Shown here piece after piece: positions 47,784 through 57,110 of a DNA stretch of 64,000 bases. The DNA lies in the NCBI GenBank assembly GCA_017942025.1, contig JAGAVH010000077.1, positions 18,889 to 82,888 of the forward strand. Direction: 5' to 3'. Under the pieces are notes generated by a model that saw only the letters and a program-made list of their open reading frames with translations, ran no database searches and was not told the origin of the DNA. The position numbers and the translations under genes were made by a program. This DNA is from Ruminiclostridium sp. GTDB taxonomy: Bacteria; Bacillota; Clostridia; Oscillospirales; Ruminococcaceae. Positions within the stretch are counted from its first letter, which is position 1, and each line of letters opens with the position of its first letter.

Positions 47784-48842
47784 ATGGATAAACTTAAAGT
47801 TCTTGTTGACAGGCTTTATGACACCCATCATCTCGAAAAGGATGAATATGTAACTCTTATAGAAAATCGTGACAGCATAAAGGATTACGTTTTTAGGCTT
47901 TCATCAGCAGTCAGGGAAAAGCATTATGGTAAGGATGTTTATATAAGGGGACTTATCGAGTTTACAAGCTATTGTAAGAATAATTGCTATTATTGCGGCA
48001 TACGAGCAGGAAACAAGGATGCAAAACGTTACCGACTCAGCAAAGAACAGATACTTGAATGCTGTGAGACGGGTTATGCTCTCGGCTTCAGAACCTTTGT
48101 ACTGCAGGGCGGTGAAGACCCTTATTACACAGATGATATTATATGTGATATTATAGGAGAAATAAAATCCCGTTATCCCGATTGTGCGGTTACACTTTCG
48201 ATAGGTGAAAAAAGCGAGGACAGCTATAGAAAGTTTTTTGAAGCCGGAGTAGACAGATATCTTCTTCGCCACGAAACAGCAAACTGTGAGCATTACAGCA
48301 AGCTTCATCCAAATCCGCTTACAGCGGAAAACAGACAGAAATGTCTTTTTAATTTGAAAAAAACAGGATTCCAGACAGGTGCAGGTTTTATGGTAGGTTC
48401 GCCATATCAGACAAACGAACATCTTGCAGAAGATTTGCTTTTCTTGGAGAAGTTACAGCCTGAGATGGTAGGAATCGGACCATTTATACCACATCACGCA
48501 ACTCCCTTTGCGGATATGCCACAGGGTACCGCTGAGCTTTCGATATTTATGCTCGCTCTTGTAAGACTTATTCTGCCTACTGCATTGCTACCTGCTACAA
48601 CAGCCCTCGGAACTATACTTCCAAACGGCAGAGAGCTTGCGCTGAAGGTTGGTGCCAACGTAGTGATGCCGAATCTGTCACCAACGGACGTAAGAAGCAA
48701 ATATCTGCTTTATGATAATAAAATAAGCACCGGCGAAGAATCAGCGCAGAGTGTAAAAAGTCTTGAATGCAGAGTTTTATCTGCAGGATATAAAGTAGTC
48801 AAAACCAGAGGTGATCACGCCTCTTTTACAGAAAGGAAATAA
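47784..48842 (+). CDS. hydE: [FeFe]-hydrogenase maturase HydE
   Basis: The 352-residue radical SAM enzyme has the cluster motif CKNNCYYCGIR near residues 63-73 and the HydE landmarks FVLQGGEDPYY, LLRHETAN and VGIGPFIPHHATPFAD. It processes the HydG-made iron-cysteine-CO/CN synthon toward the two-iron H-cluster precursor. The next gene starts 3 bases after its stop. Confidence 0.94.
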   Translation: MDKLKVLVDRLYDTHHLEKDEYVTLIENRDSIKDYVFRLSSAVREKHYGKDVYIRGLIEFTSYCKNNCYYCGIRAGNKDAKRYRLSKEQILECCETGYALGFRTFVLQGGEDPYYTDDIICDIIGEIKSRYPDCAVTLSIGEKSEDSYRKFFEAGVDRYLLRHETANCEHYSKLHPNPLTAENRQKCLFNLKKTGFQTGAGFMVGSPYQTNEHLAEDLLFLEKLQPEMVGIGPFIPHHATPFADMPQGTAELSIFMLALVRLILPTALLPATTALGTILPNGRELALKVGANVVMPNLSPTDVRSKYLLYDNKISTGEESAQSVKSLECRVLSAGYKVVKTRGDHASFTERK

Positions 48843-48845
48843 ATT

Positions 48846-50264
48846 ATGTACAACCCAAAATCACTTAAAGCAGAAGAGTTTATCAGCCACGAGGAAATTA
48901 TGGAAACTCTTCAGTATGCAGAAGAAAACAAGAATAACGAAGCGCTTATTGACAGTATTCTTGAAAAGGCAAGAGAGAGAAAGGGACTTTCACACAGAGA
49001 TGCCGCAGTTCTTCTTGATTGCGAGATTCCTGAAAAGAACGAGGAAATTTATGCTCTTGCACAGCAGATAAAGAAGGATTTTTACGGCAACAGAATAGTT
49101 ATGTTTGCGCCGCTTTATCTTTCCAACTACTGCGTAAACGGATGCCTCTACTGCCCTTACCACGCAAAGAACAAGACTATCTGCCGTAAAAAGCTTACTC
49201 AGGAGGAAATAAAGGCAGAGGTCATCGCACTTCAGGATATGGGACACAAAAGACTTGCTCTTGAAGCAGGCGAGGATCCCGTGAATAACCCTATCGAGTA
49301 CATTCTTGAAAGCATAAAGACTATCTATTCTATAAAGCATAAGAACGGTGCTATCCGCAGGGTAAACGTAAACATTGCCGCTACAACGGTTGAAAATTAC
49401 AGAAAGCTCAAGGATGCAGGAATAGGCACATATATTCTTTTCCAGGAGACCTACCACAAAGAAAGCTATGAGCGTTTACATCCCACAGGTCCTAAGCACA
49501 ACTATGCATACCATACAGAAGCTATGGACAGAGCTATGGAGGGCGGTATTGACGATGTAGGCATCGGCGCTTTATTCGGACTTGAACTTTACAGATATGA
49601 GTTTGCAGGCCTTTTAATGCACGCTGAACACCTTGAAGCAGTACACGGCGTAGGTCCTCACACTATTTCAGTCCCCAGAGTAAGAAGAGCAGATGATATC
49701 GATCCCGATGAATTTGATAACGGTATCAGCGATGATCAGTTTGCAAAGATTGTTGCTTGTCTCAGAATTGCAGTTCCTTACACAGGTATGATTGTATCAA
49801 CAAGAGAAAGCCAGAAGAGCAGAGAAAAGGTGTTACAGCTTGGCGTTTCACAGATAAGCGGCGGCTCCAAGACGAGTGTAGGCGGCTATGCAGAGCCTGA
49901 AGAGGAAGAGGATAACTCTGCACAGTTCGACGTATCCGATACCCGTACACTTGACGAAATAGTAAACTGGCTTATGAGACTCGGGTATATTCCTTCCTTC
50001 TGTACAGCTTGCTACAGAGAGGGAAGAACCGGCGACAGATTTATGAGCCTTTGCAAGTCAGGTCAGATTCAGAACTGCTGTCACCCCAACGCTCTTATGA
50101 CATTAAAGGAATATCTCGAAGACTATGCAAGCGATGACACAAAGAAAATAGGTGAAGAGCTTATCGCAAAGGAGCTTTATAATATTCCTAAGGATAAAGT
50201 AAGACAGATTGCAATGGAATACATCGATAACATCAAGAACGGACAGAGAGATTTCAGATTCTAA
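48846..50264 (+). CDS. hydG: [FeFe]-hydrogenase maturase HydG
   Basis: The 472-residue radical SAM tyrosine lyase has the N-terminal cluster motif CVNGCLYC (Cys96, 100, 103) and the C-terminal auxiliary cluster motif (CTAC near 386-389 and a third Cys about 22 residues on), plus HPTGPKHNYAYH. It cleaves tyrosine to give CO and cyanide bound to iron. Codon use is more biased (AAG, CTT, GAA) than in hydE or hydF, suggesting higher expression. Confidence 0.95.
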   Translation: MYNPKSLKAEEFISHEEIMETLQYAEENKNNEALIDSILEKARERKGLSHRDAAVLLDCEIPEKNEEIYALAQQIKKDFYGNRIVMFAPLYLSNYCVNGCLYCPYHAKNKTICRKKLTQEEIKAEVIALQDMGHKRLALEAGEDPVNNPIEYILESIKTIYSIKHKNGAIRRVNVNIAATTVENYRKLKDAGIGTYILFQETYHKESYERLHPTGPKHNYAYHTEAMDRAMEGGIDDVGIGALFGLELYRYEFAGLLMHAEHLEAVHGVGPHTISVPRVRRADDIDPDEFDNGISDDQFAKIVACLRIAVPYTGMIVSTRESQKSREKVLQLGVSQISGGSKTSVGGYAEPEEEEDNSAQFDVSDTRTLDEIVNWLMRLGYIPSFCTACYREGRTGDRFMSLCKSGQIQNCCHPNALMTLKEYLEDYASDDTKKIGEELIAKELYNIPKDKVRQIAMEYIDNIKNGQRDFRF

Positions 50265-50277
50265 AGGAAGGTAAACT

Positions 50278-51477
50278 ATGAGCCTTAATTCTACTCCCAG
50301 CGGAGAAAGAATCCATATAGGAATTTTCGGCAGAAGAAATGCCGGTAAATCAAGTCTTATAAATGCGATTACAGGTCAGGAACTGGCGGTGGTATCTGAT
50401 ACAGCAGGTACTACTACTGACCCTGTTTCCAAGGCTATGGAGCTTTTACCCTTAGGTCCTGTTATGTTAACCGATACCGCAGGTATCGACGACGTGGGCG
50501 AACTTGGAGCACTCCGTATAAAGAAAAGTCTTGAGGTACTTTATAAAACGGATATCGCCTTACTCGTAACGGATAGTCTTATCGGTGAAAACGAATATGA
50601 TAAGGAAATAGCCGAGAAGCTGAAAAAGCATAATATTCCTTATATCAGAGTGTTCACTAAGTCTGATCTGGCTGAACGTAACGATGATAAACAAACCGGT
50701 GTAATATATGTTGACAGCGTAACGGGCAAGAATATAAATGAGCTTAAAGAGCTTATTGCATCTACGTTACAGCTTAAAGACGAGGATAAGAAAATCTGTG
50801 CAGATTTACTGTCTCCTCTTGATACTGTTGTGCTTGTAGTACCGATAGACGCTTCTGCTCCTAAAGGCAGGCTTATATTACCCCAACAGCAGACTATCAG
50901 GGATATTCTTGAAGCAGGTGCAATTAGCGTTGTATGCAGAGATACCGAGGTTAAAGCAGCGTTAGAAAAGCTTTCTGTAAAGCCGAAACTTGTCATAACC
51001 GATAGTCAGGCATTTGGCAAAGTATCAAAGGATGTACCTGATGATATTATGCTGACGTCCTTTTCGATTCTTTTTGCAAGATACAAGGGAAATCTCAAAA
51101 AGAACGTAGAAGGTGTAAAAGCGCTTGATTCTTTATCCGACGGAGATACTATACTTATTTCGGAAGGCTGTACACATCACAGACAATGTGAGGATATCGG
51201 AACAGTAAAAATTCCTGCCTGGGTAAAGAAGTATACCGGTAAAGATGTAAAATTTGAATTTACATCAGGCGGCACTTTCCCTGAAGATTTGTCGAAATAT
51301 AAAATGATTATTCATTGCGGTGCTTGTACGCTCAGTGAAAGGGAAATGAAGTACAGAATTTCATGTGCTGCTGAGCAGAATATCCCTATAACCAATTACG
51401 GAATAGCGATAGCATATATGAATGGTATTCTGAAGAGAAGCGTTAAGCCCTTTGATGAAATTTATTCTCTTTTATAA
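50278..51477 (+). CDS. hydF: [FeFe]-hydrogenase maturase GTPase HydF
   Basis: The 399-residue protein has an N-terminal GTPase (GRRNAGKS near residues 14-21, DTAG, TKSD), a dimerisation domain, and a C-terminal cluster-binding domain with CTHHRQC (about 298-304) and HCGAC (about 347-351). It is the scaffold that loads the two-iron subcluster into the hydrogenase. AAGGAAGG precedes the ATG. The hydrogenase subunits themselves are not in this window. Confidence 0.95.
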   Translation: MSLNSTPSGERIHIGIFGRRNAGKSSLINAITGQELAVVSDTAGTTTDPVSKAMELLPLGPVMLTDTAGIDDVGELGALRIKKSLEVLYKTDIALLVTDSLIGENEYDKEIAEKLKKHNIPYIRVFTKSDLAERNDDKQTGVIYVDSVTGKNINELKELIASTLQLKDEDKKICADLLSPLDTVVLVVPIDASAPKGRLILPQQQTIRDILEAGAISVVCRDTEVKAALEKLSVKPKLVITDSQAFGKVSKDVPDDIMLTSFSILFARYKGNLKKNVEGVKALDSLSDGDTILISEGCTHHRQCEDIGTVKIPAWVKKYTGKDVKFEFTSGGTFPEDLSKYKMIIHCGACTLSEREMKYRISCAAEQNIPITNYGIAIAYMNGILKRSVKPFDEIYSLL

Positions 51478-51486
51478 GGTGAAAAT

Positions 51487-51972
51487 ATGGCTAAAGAAAA
51501 AGACAATAAAACCAATGCAATGAGGATTCTTGATAAAAACAAGATTCCCTATAAAGTAAATACCTATGATTGTGATGAATTTATAGATGGTGTTCATATT
51601 GCTGATATGCTTGGGCAATCCTATGACAGTAGCTTCAAAACTCTTGTAACCGAAGGAAAGTCCAAGAACTACTATGTTTTTGCGATACCGATTCATTTAG
51701 AGCTTGATATGAAAAAGGCGGCAAAAACGGTAGGAGAAAAGTCGGTAGAAATGCTTCCCGTGAAGGATATAAATGCTGTTACAGGCTATATCAGAGGCGG
51801 TTGTACGCCAATAGGTATGAAGAAACTGTACAAAACTGTTTATCACAGCACGATAAATAATTTTGAAGAAATAATAGTCAGCGGCGGAAAGCTTGGTACA
51901 CAGATTGTTATTAAGCCTTCGGATTTAATAAAGGTGACTAACGCTATTGTTTCGGATATAGTAAAAGAATAA
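51487..51972 (+). CDS. ybaK: YbaK-type Cys-tRNA(Pro) deacylase
   Basis: The 161-residue protein has the YbaK/EbsC fold: NAMRILDKNKIPYKVNTYDC, FKTLVTEGKSKNYYVFAIP and GYIRGGCTPIGMKK, which names the family. It hydrolyses Cys-tRNA(Pro). The gene follows hydF by 9 bases and shares its terminator, which may be chance; HydE and HydG do not need it as far as is known. Confidence 0.92.
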   Translation: MAKEKDNKTNAMRILDKNKIPYKVNTYDCDEFIDGVHIADMLGQSYDSSFKTLVTEGKSKNYYVFAIPIHLELDMKKAAKTVGEKSVEMLPVKDINAVTGYIRGGCTPIGMKKLYKTVYHSTINNFEEIIVSGGKLGTQIVIKPSDLIKVTNAIVSDIVKE

Positions 51973-51986
51973 TAACGTAAATTTTT

Positions 51987-52004
51987 GGATAGCTTCGGCT
52001 ATCC
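51987..52004 (+). terminator. Terminator of the hyd-ybaK operon
   Basis: GGATAGC and GCTATCC around a stable TTCG tetraloop, followed by GATTTTTTT. Confidence 0.9.
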
Positions 52005-52018
52005 GATTTTTTTGTCTA

Positions 52019-52047
52019 TTGCAAAAAGTTTTTAAAAAAGTTATTAT
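52019..52047 (+). promoter_or_regulatory. Promoter of the ECF sigma operon
   Basis: TTGCAA (52019-52024) and TATTAT (52042-52047), 17-base spacer. It looks like a housekeeping promoter; an auto-regulated ECF promoter was not recognised. Confidence 0.55.
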
Positions 52048-52119
52048 AAAATGGGAATATTTAATGGAAAAATCTTAACTTATTATATAGAGGGAAATAA
52101 TCTAAGGAGATGATAAAGC

Positions 52120-52674
52120 TTGCATACAAGTGATGAGCAAATCATAGAGATGCTATTTAACAGAAACGAGCAGGCTCTTACGGATACAGACAACAAATAC
52201 GGTAAGCTATGCAGAAAGATAGCCTATAATATAATAGGAAGTCAAAACGACGTGGAGTTTTGCGTAAACAATTCATATTTTCAGTTATGGAATGCCATTC
52301 CGCCTGCACGCCCAAAATCCCTTAAAGCGTATCTTTGCGGCATTGTAAGAAATATCGCTGTAAAAATTTACAGAGAACAGGCAGGCTACAATGAGGCACA
52401 CACAAGCCTTTCAGAACTGACCGAATTGTTTAAAGATAGCGTAAAGATTGAAGAACAGTTTGATGGCAATATGCTTGGCGTATACATAAACGAGTTTTTG
52501 TCTTCGTTAAGCGATACCAACCGCAGAGTTTTTATTCTGAGATATTACTACAACACACCTGTTCATACCATTGCCAAAGCACTTAAAATTAAGGATTCGA
52601 CGGTAGGAACAAAGCTGTACAGAACAAGAGAGGAGCTTAAGCGCTTTCTTATAGATAAGGGCTATAAGCTTTAA
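52120..52674 (+). CDS. ECF-type RNA polymerase sigma factor
   Basis: The 184-residue protein has sigma region 2 (FCVNNSYFQLWNAIPPARPK, LKAYLCGIVRNIAVKIYREQ) and region 4 (LSDTNRRVFILRYYYNTPVH, IAKALKIKDSTVGTKLYRTR). The start is a TTG at 52120, with AAGGAGA 9 bases before it; there is no in-frame ATG nearby. A membrane protein follows after 15 bases, the normal place for an anti-sigma factor, and then an ABC exporter that may be its target. Confidence 0.88.
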   Translation: MHTSDEQIIEMLFNRNEQALTDTDNKYGKLCRKIAYNIIGSQNDVEFCVNNSYFQLWNAIPPARPKSLKAYLCGIVRNIAVKIYREQAGYNEAHTSLSELTELFKDSVKIEEQFDGNMLGVYINEFLSSLSDTNRRVFILRYYYNTPVHTIAKALKIKDSTVGTKLYRTREELKRFLIDKGYKL

Positions 52675-52689
52675 GGAAGGGAGAAGGTT

Positions 52690-54204
52690 ATGAAGAAGAT
52701 ATACGATGCTTTGTCGGTGGCTATAGATAGCATTGATAGAGAGTATTATGAGGATGCGGCAGAGTTCCTGCCAATCGAAAGTAATGAAATTTCAAGATGT
52801 TATTTTATAAACGAGGAGGATCTTGTTGAAATGAAAAGTGAAGCAAAAAAGACAAGTAATATTGCAAAGATAGTGGCGGTAGCGGCGGCGTTTATTTGCG
52901 TTGCGGCAGTTTCAGTATTCCTTATTATGAATAATAATAAGGTGCAGGTGCTTGACGACTTATCATCAGGTTCTTATGAAAGCAGCACAAATATTTCTGA
53001 AAGCAACGCAAGCATCTCCGGGAACAATTCATACGATTATGTAACAGTACAAAACGCATACAATATGGAGAACATTCCAAATACGGAAGATTTTGATACA
53101 TCACAGATGCTTGTTAACAAGATAAATGTTGAAAAATTATACAGCTTCTCTACAGAAGTGGCACCTATATTATCGCAAAAAGAAATAATTGAAAATTTCA
53201 GAAACAGAGTAAAAGAAAACGTGGGTGAAAATTACAACGAAGATGAACTTCAAGTAATGAGTGTCAAAGATGCAAAAACGGGTGAATTTATAGGTGAAAG
53301 CAGAGCACCACTTTCTCTTTATGAGGAGCAAATAATAAGCGGTGAATATAAGTATGTTTTGTTATTTTACGAACAGATGGACAAGTACGACGAAAATAAC
53401 AAGCTTATCACGCAGTATTATGGCAACAATACGCTTATGACAGGGGATGTTATAGCAGAACTGAAAGGCAAAGGCAGAGATTTATACAAGCAGCTTTCGG
53501 GTGACTATAGTGGCACAGGTGGTATTGTGGCAGTTGTATCGTTACCTGAAAAGAAGAGAATTTTTCTCGGTGAATCAGGCAACGAAGCTTTATCGGAAAA
53601 AATAATTTTTTCTGATAAAGCGGTAACAGTTGAAGAAATGATCAAATCCGTAGAAAAAAATATATACGAAAATATAGTGTACGGTGCTTGTGACTTTGAT
53701 TACAAGGTCTCAGGTTTCACAATTACCGATGCAGGCAACGGAAAAGAGTGTGCATCTTTTTCAATCGCTCCGTACTTTGAAGGTTTGCCGCTTCTTGCTT
53801 ATGGAAACAGAGGGAGAACTGTTGCTCATGAAAATGACCCCAGTCTACGTGGAGAGGGAATAGAATATTATATGGGAGAAATCGGCTATGTAAGCAGCGA
53901 TTCTCACGATGCATTTAATTTCATGAATTACGGGAAAATCACAGAAAAAACAGAAATTAAGGGCATAATTGATCTAAATACTGCTTTAAACAAGGTTTAC
54001 AAGGAGAAAGCACCAGAGCTGAAGCTTGATATATATTCGGCAAATCTTAAATACGCCAGAACATCTGAATTAAACTATTTCCCTGTATGGCAAATAGTAT
54101 GTGTGAACAAACAGCAAAAGGACTCAGTATATGTGTATCTTGTTGACGCTGAAACAGGAGAAACTTGCATGTCAATTTATAATTTCCTTGAATACTTTAA
54201 GTAA
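52690..54204 (+). CDS. Single-pass membrane protein, probable anti-sigma or signal sensor
   Basis: The 504-residue protein has a cytosolic N-terminus of about 55 residues, one membrane helix (IAKIVAVAAAFICVAAVSVF) and about 420 outer residues, starting with a Ser/Asn-rich stretch. The last 80 residues (LNTALNKVYKEKAPELKLDI, YVYLVDAETGETCM) look like a PepSY/YycI-type fold. Its place after an ECF sigma gene points to an anti-sigma factor that senses the outside, but no known zinc anti-sigma motif is present. AAGGGAGAAGG lies before the ATG. Confidence 0.65.
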   Translation: MKKIYDALSVAIDSIDREYYEDAAEFLPIESNEISRCYFINEEDLVEMKSEAKKTSNIAKIVAVAAAFICVAAVSVFLIMNNNKVQVLDDLSSGSYESSTNISESNASISGNNSYDYVTVQNAYNMENIPNTEDFDTSQMLVNKINVEKLYSFSTEVAPILSQKEIIENFRNRVKENVGENYNEDELQVMSVKDAKTGEFIGESRAPLSLYEEQIISGEYKYVLLFYEQMDKYDENNKLITQYYGNNTLMTGDVIAELKGKGRDLYKQLSGDYSGTGGIVAVVSLPEKKRIFLGESGNEALSEKIIFSDKAVTVEEMIKSVEKNIYENIVYGACDFDYKVSGFTITDAGNGKECASFSIAPYFEGLPLLAYGNRGRTVAHENDPSLRGEGIEYYMGEIGYVSSDSHDAFNFMNYGKITEKTEIKGIIDLNTALNKVYKEKAPELKLDIYSANLKYARTSELNYFPVWQIVCVNKQQKDSVYVYLVDAETGETCMSIYNFLEYFK

Positions 54205-54215
54205 AGGTATACAAA

Positions 54216-55085
54216 ATGAAAAAACTTTTCAATGTGATATACAGTGATATTAAAAAATCAATATTCAACATCGGCTTTGTCGGTGCGGTATTCGTTACCT
54301 TTATCCTTTGCTTTGCAACAGATGTATACAACGACCCGACAAATGATAAGGCGTATTCTGTTTTTGAGATGATATTCAGCTCTGACAGCGAAATTTTACT
54401 GTCACAGATTTCTATGTCATCAATAATGGTATTTGAAAAAGCTCTTATCGGCTACGGAAATATGTTTTTGCCGATAGTAGCAAGCTTTCCTTTCGTAGTA
54501 TGCTTTTGTGCGGAGCGAAACAGCGGATATATGAGATTTTCTATATCAAGATCGGGTAAAATCAGATACTATATATCAAAATTTATATCCTGCATTTTAT
54601 CAGGCGGTTTAGCTGTAATGTTTGGCGTGTTTCTTTTTGGTGTAGCGGCAGACCTTATATTCCCCGGTATAGAAAACTACAGCACTATGCAGGACAGTAT
54701 ATCTGCTTTTTATCCCGACGGAATGATGATTGTTGTCGTTAAAAAGCTTATATCAGCAATGCTCCACGGAATTTTTGCTACTCTCCCTGCATTTCTGATA
54801 TGCTCCTTTTGCAGAAATCCTTATGTGATTTTGTGTTTGCCTTTCTTGTTTATGTACATATGGGAAACGCTGATAAACAAATTCACTATAGCAGGCTTTG
54901 AACAAGGAGATTTCAATGTGTTTAATACTATCGCTCCTTACTCCCCTTACTCCGCCTCCGACCTTCTCTATCCGCTTGAAGCAGAGCGTCTGATACCAAC
55001 GCTTATAGTTAATATACTACTTATCCTGATTGCATTAACAGGCTTTATCCTGTTTATGAACAAGCGTACAGACAGGGGGTGCTGA
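54216..55085 (+). CDS. ABC transporter membrane subunit 1
   Basis: The 289-residue protein has about six membrane helices in the ABC-2 style (VGAVFVTFILCFATDVYNDP, FLPIVASFPFVVCFCAERNS, FMYIWETLINKFT). The segment ERNSGYMRFSISRSGKIRYY is a common coupling region of bacitracin/lantibiotic-type exporters. It pairs with the next gene and the ATPase at 55967. The substrate is unknown. The gap to the sensor gene is 11 bases. Confidence 0.78.
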   Translation: MKKLFNVIYSDIKKSIFNIGFVGAVFVTFILCFATDVYNDPTNDKAYSVFEMIFSSDSEILLSQISMSSIMVFEKALIGYGNMFLPIVASFPFVVCFCAERNSGYMRFSISRSGKIRYYISKFISCILSGGLAVMFGVFLFGVAADLIFPGIENYSTMQDSISAFYPDGMMIVVVKKLISAMLHGIFATLPAFLICSFCRNPYVILCLPFLFMYIWETLINKFTIAGFEQGDFNVFNTIAPYSPYSASDLLYPLEAERLIPTLIVNILLILIALTGFILFMNKRTDRGC

Positions 55086-55086
55086 T

Positions 55087-55956
55087 GTGGAAAAAATAAA
55101 GAAATCCTTATCCTGTGCCTTTATAGAATATACGAAATGGATACTTGACAGCAGAATGATAATTATAGCTGTGCTACTTGTTTTTATTTATAGCTTTGTG
55201 ATAACACCGCTTCTTGATAATGCGATGCTTATGGGGAATATGCCTCTTAATCTTTTTGAGCCATTTATTGCAGTTGCAAATTCAGGACTTGTATTACTTA
55301 TTCTCCCTCTTACATTTATGGTACTTATTGCAGATTTCCCCAAAATCGACATAAGCACAATATTTTACATACATCGTACAGGCAGAGTGCAGTGGCTTAT
55401 TGGTCAGCTTTTAAAGCTTGTTATGATGGTGTTATCTTTCCTGTTAGTTATATTTTTAGGGAGCGTCATTCCTGTTCTCACTAACAGTTATATCGGAGAT
55501 AACTGGAGTAAGGTCGTGCTGGAATTTGCACTTATTTTCCCTGAAAAATCAGGGAATTTCGGTGTTCAGCTTTTACCCGAAAACCTTTATAATCAGATGA
55601 AAATTTCCGAAGCGGCAGTGCAAAGCTATTTGCTCCTTTTTGCTTATCTTATGATTATAGGTCTGATACTGCTTTTCTTCTCTGTGATAAAAAGAAAGAC
55701 AATGGGCTTTGTAATATGTGGTACAGTAATAGCACTCGGTACGGCTTTCTGCTCCATAAAAACTGAGCTTATGTGGACAATGCCGATGGCAAATTCTATT
55801 ATATGGCTTCACTATACAAAGTATCTCAGAAAACCCATAATGCCGATGTGGTTTTCGGTTTTGTATCTTTGTTTCTTTATCATTCTTCTGATAGTTTTAA
55901 GCTTTATTGCTGTAAAGAAAATGAATTATGATAATATATCAGAAGTGACAGCCTGA
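55087..55956 (+). CDS. ABC transporter membrane subunit 2
   Basis: The 289-residue protein is also made of about six helices and has the matching HRTGRVQWLIGQLLKLVMMV region, so the transporter is probably a heterodimer in the membrane. The start is GTG at 55087, one base after the previous stop, with GGGGG before it. Confidence 0.76.
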   Translation: MEKIKKSLSCAFIEYTKWILDSRMIIIAVLLVFIYSFVITPLLDNAMLMGNMPLNLFEPFIAVANSGLVLLILPLTFMVLIADFPKIDISTIFYIHRTGRVQWLIGQLLKLVMMVLSFLLVIFLGSVIPVLTNSYIGDNWSKVVLEFALIFPEKSGNFGVQLLPENLYNQMKISEAAVQSYLLLFAYLMIIGLILLFFSVIKRKTMGFVICGTVIALGTAFCSIKTELMWTMPMANSIIWLHYTKYLRKPIMPMWFSVLYLCFFIILLIVLSFIAVKKMNYDNISEVTA

Positions 55957-55966
55957 AAGGATAGCT

Positions 55967-56596
55967 ATGAACATAATAGAAATAACCTCTTTAAACCTCA
56001 CCCTCACCAAAACCGAAATACTAAAAAATATAAACCTCACCTTTGAGAAAGGCAAGATCCACGGTCTTATCGGCAGAAATGGTAGCGGTAAGACGATGCT
56101 TATGAAATGCATCTGCGGCTTTGTAAAGCCTACAAGCGGTGAAATAAAGGTGAATGGTGAGATAGTCGGCAAGGATTGTGATTTTCCTAAGAATATGGGG
56201 ATTATCATTGAAACACCGGGATTTATCCCATATTACAGCGGATACAAGAATTTAAAACTTCTTGCAGATCTCAATAAAAAAGCAGATAAAGACAAAATAA
56301 GAGAAACAATGAAAAAGGTCGGACTTGACCCTGATTTAAAACGTCATGTACGCAAATATTCCCTCGGTATGCGTCAAAGACTCGGACTTGCTCAGGCTAT
56401 TATGGAAGACCCCGAAATCCTTATTCTTGACGAGCCCTTCAACGGACTTGACAAGGATGGCGTAAATGATATGAGGACATATCTTCTCGATCTGAAAACA
56501 CAGGGAAAGACTATCCTCATCGCCTCGCATAACAGTGAAGATATCTCCGTACTGTGCGATACGGTACAGGAGATGGACAAGGGTGAGATTGTTTAA
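55967..56596 (+). CDS. ABC transporter ATPase
   Basis: The 209-residue protein has Walker A GRNGSGKT (about residues 36-43), signature YSLGMRQRLGLAQAI, Walker B ILILDEPFNGLD and the switch histidine IASHN. It drives the two membrane subunits upstream. It is on the short side for the class and ends right after the switch region. Its stop codon overlaps that of the convergent spmB. Confidence 0.92.
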   Translation: MNIIEITSLNLTLTKTEILKNINLTFEKGKIHGLIGRNGSGKTMLMKCICGFVKPTSGEIKVNGEIVGKDCDFPKNMGIIIETPGFIPYYSGYKNLKLLADLNKKADKDKIRETMKKVGLDPDLKRHVRKYSLGMRQRLGLAQAIMEDPEILILDEPFNGLDKDGVNDMRTYLLDLKTQGKTILIASHNSEDISVLCDTVQEMDKGEIV

Positions 56597-57108
56597 AAAA
56601 GCATTCTGACGGCAATTACACTTGCTATCCAGCCGGTCATATCTCCCACAAGTGCCGCAGGGATAGCGTATCTTGAATTTTTGATTTTAACGGCACCAAA
56701 ATATACTGCAACTGTATAAAAAGTCGTTTCAGTGGAGCCCATCATAACAGAAGCAACTCTGCCAATAAAAGAATCCGCTCCATACTGCGAAACAATATTA
56801 TTATATACCGATAATGCTCCGCTTCCTGACATAGGTCTTATAAATATAAGCGGAGCACATTCGCTTGGAAAACCGAAAAAATCTGTTAGCGGCTGTACAA
56901 ATGAAGCAAGTATCCCGAATCCACCGACGCTTTTAAACATACCTATACAAGTCATAAGACAAATGAGAGACGGAAGAATATCAAGACTTGTTGATATACC
57001 TTCCTTTGCACCTTCAAGAAATGCATCGAATATGTCGGTTTTTTTAAGCAAAGCAAAACCTGTTATTACAAGTATAATAGTAGGTATAAAATAATCAGTA
57101 AAAGTCAC
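56593..57108 (-). CDS. spmB: Spore maturation protein SpmB
   Basis: The 171-residue membrane protein has the nucleoside-recognition/Gate fold of SpmB (DAFLEGAKEGISTSLDILPS, FIRPMSGSGALSVYNNIVSQ, MMGSTETTFYTVAVYFGAV). SpmA and SpmB help dehydrate the spore core. The GTG at 57108 is chosen, since AAGGAG lies 8 bases before it and it is two bases after the spmA stop. A longer frame extends back into spmA. Confidence 0.92.
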   Translation of the reverse strand: MTFTDYFIPTIILVITGFALLKKTDIFDAFLEGAKEGISTSLDILPSLICLMTCIGMFKSVGGFGILASFVQPLTDFFGFPSECAPLIFIRPMSGSGALSVYNNIVSQYGADSFIGRVASVMMGSTETTFYTVAVYFGAVKIKNSRYAIPAALVGDMTGWIASVIAVRMLF

Positions 57109-57110
57109 TT

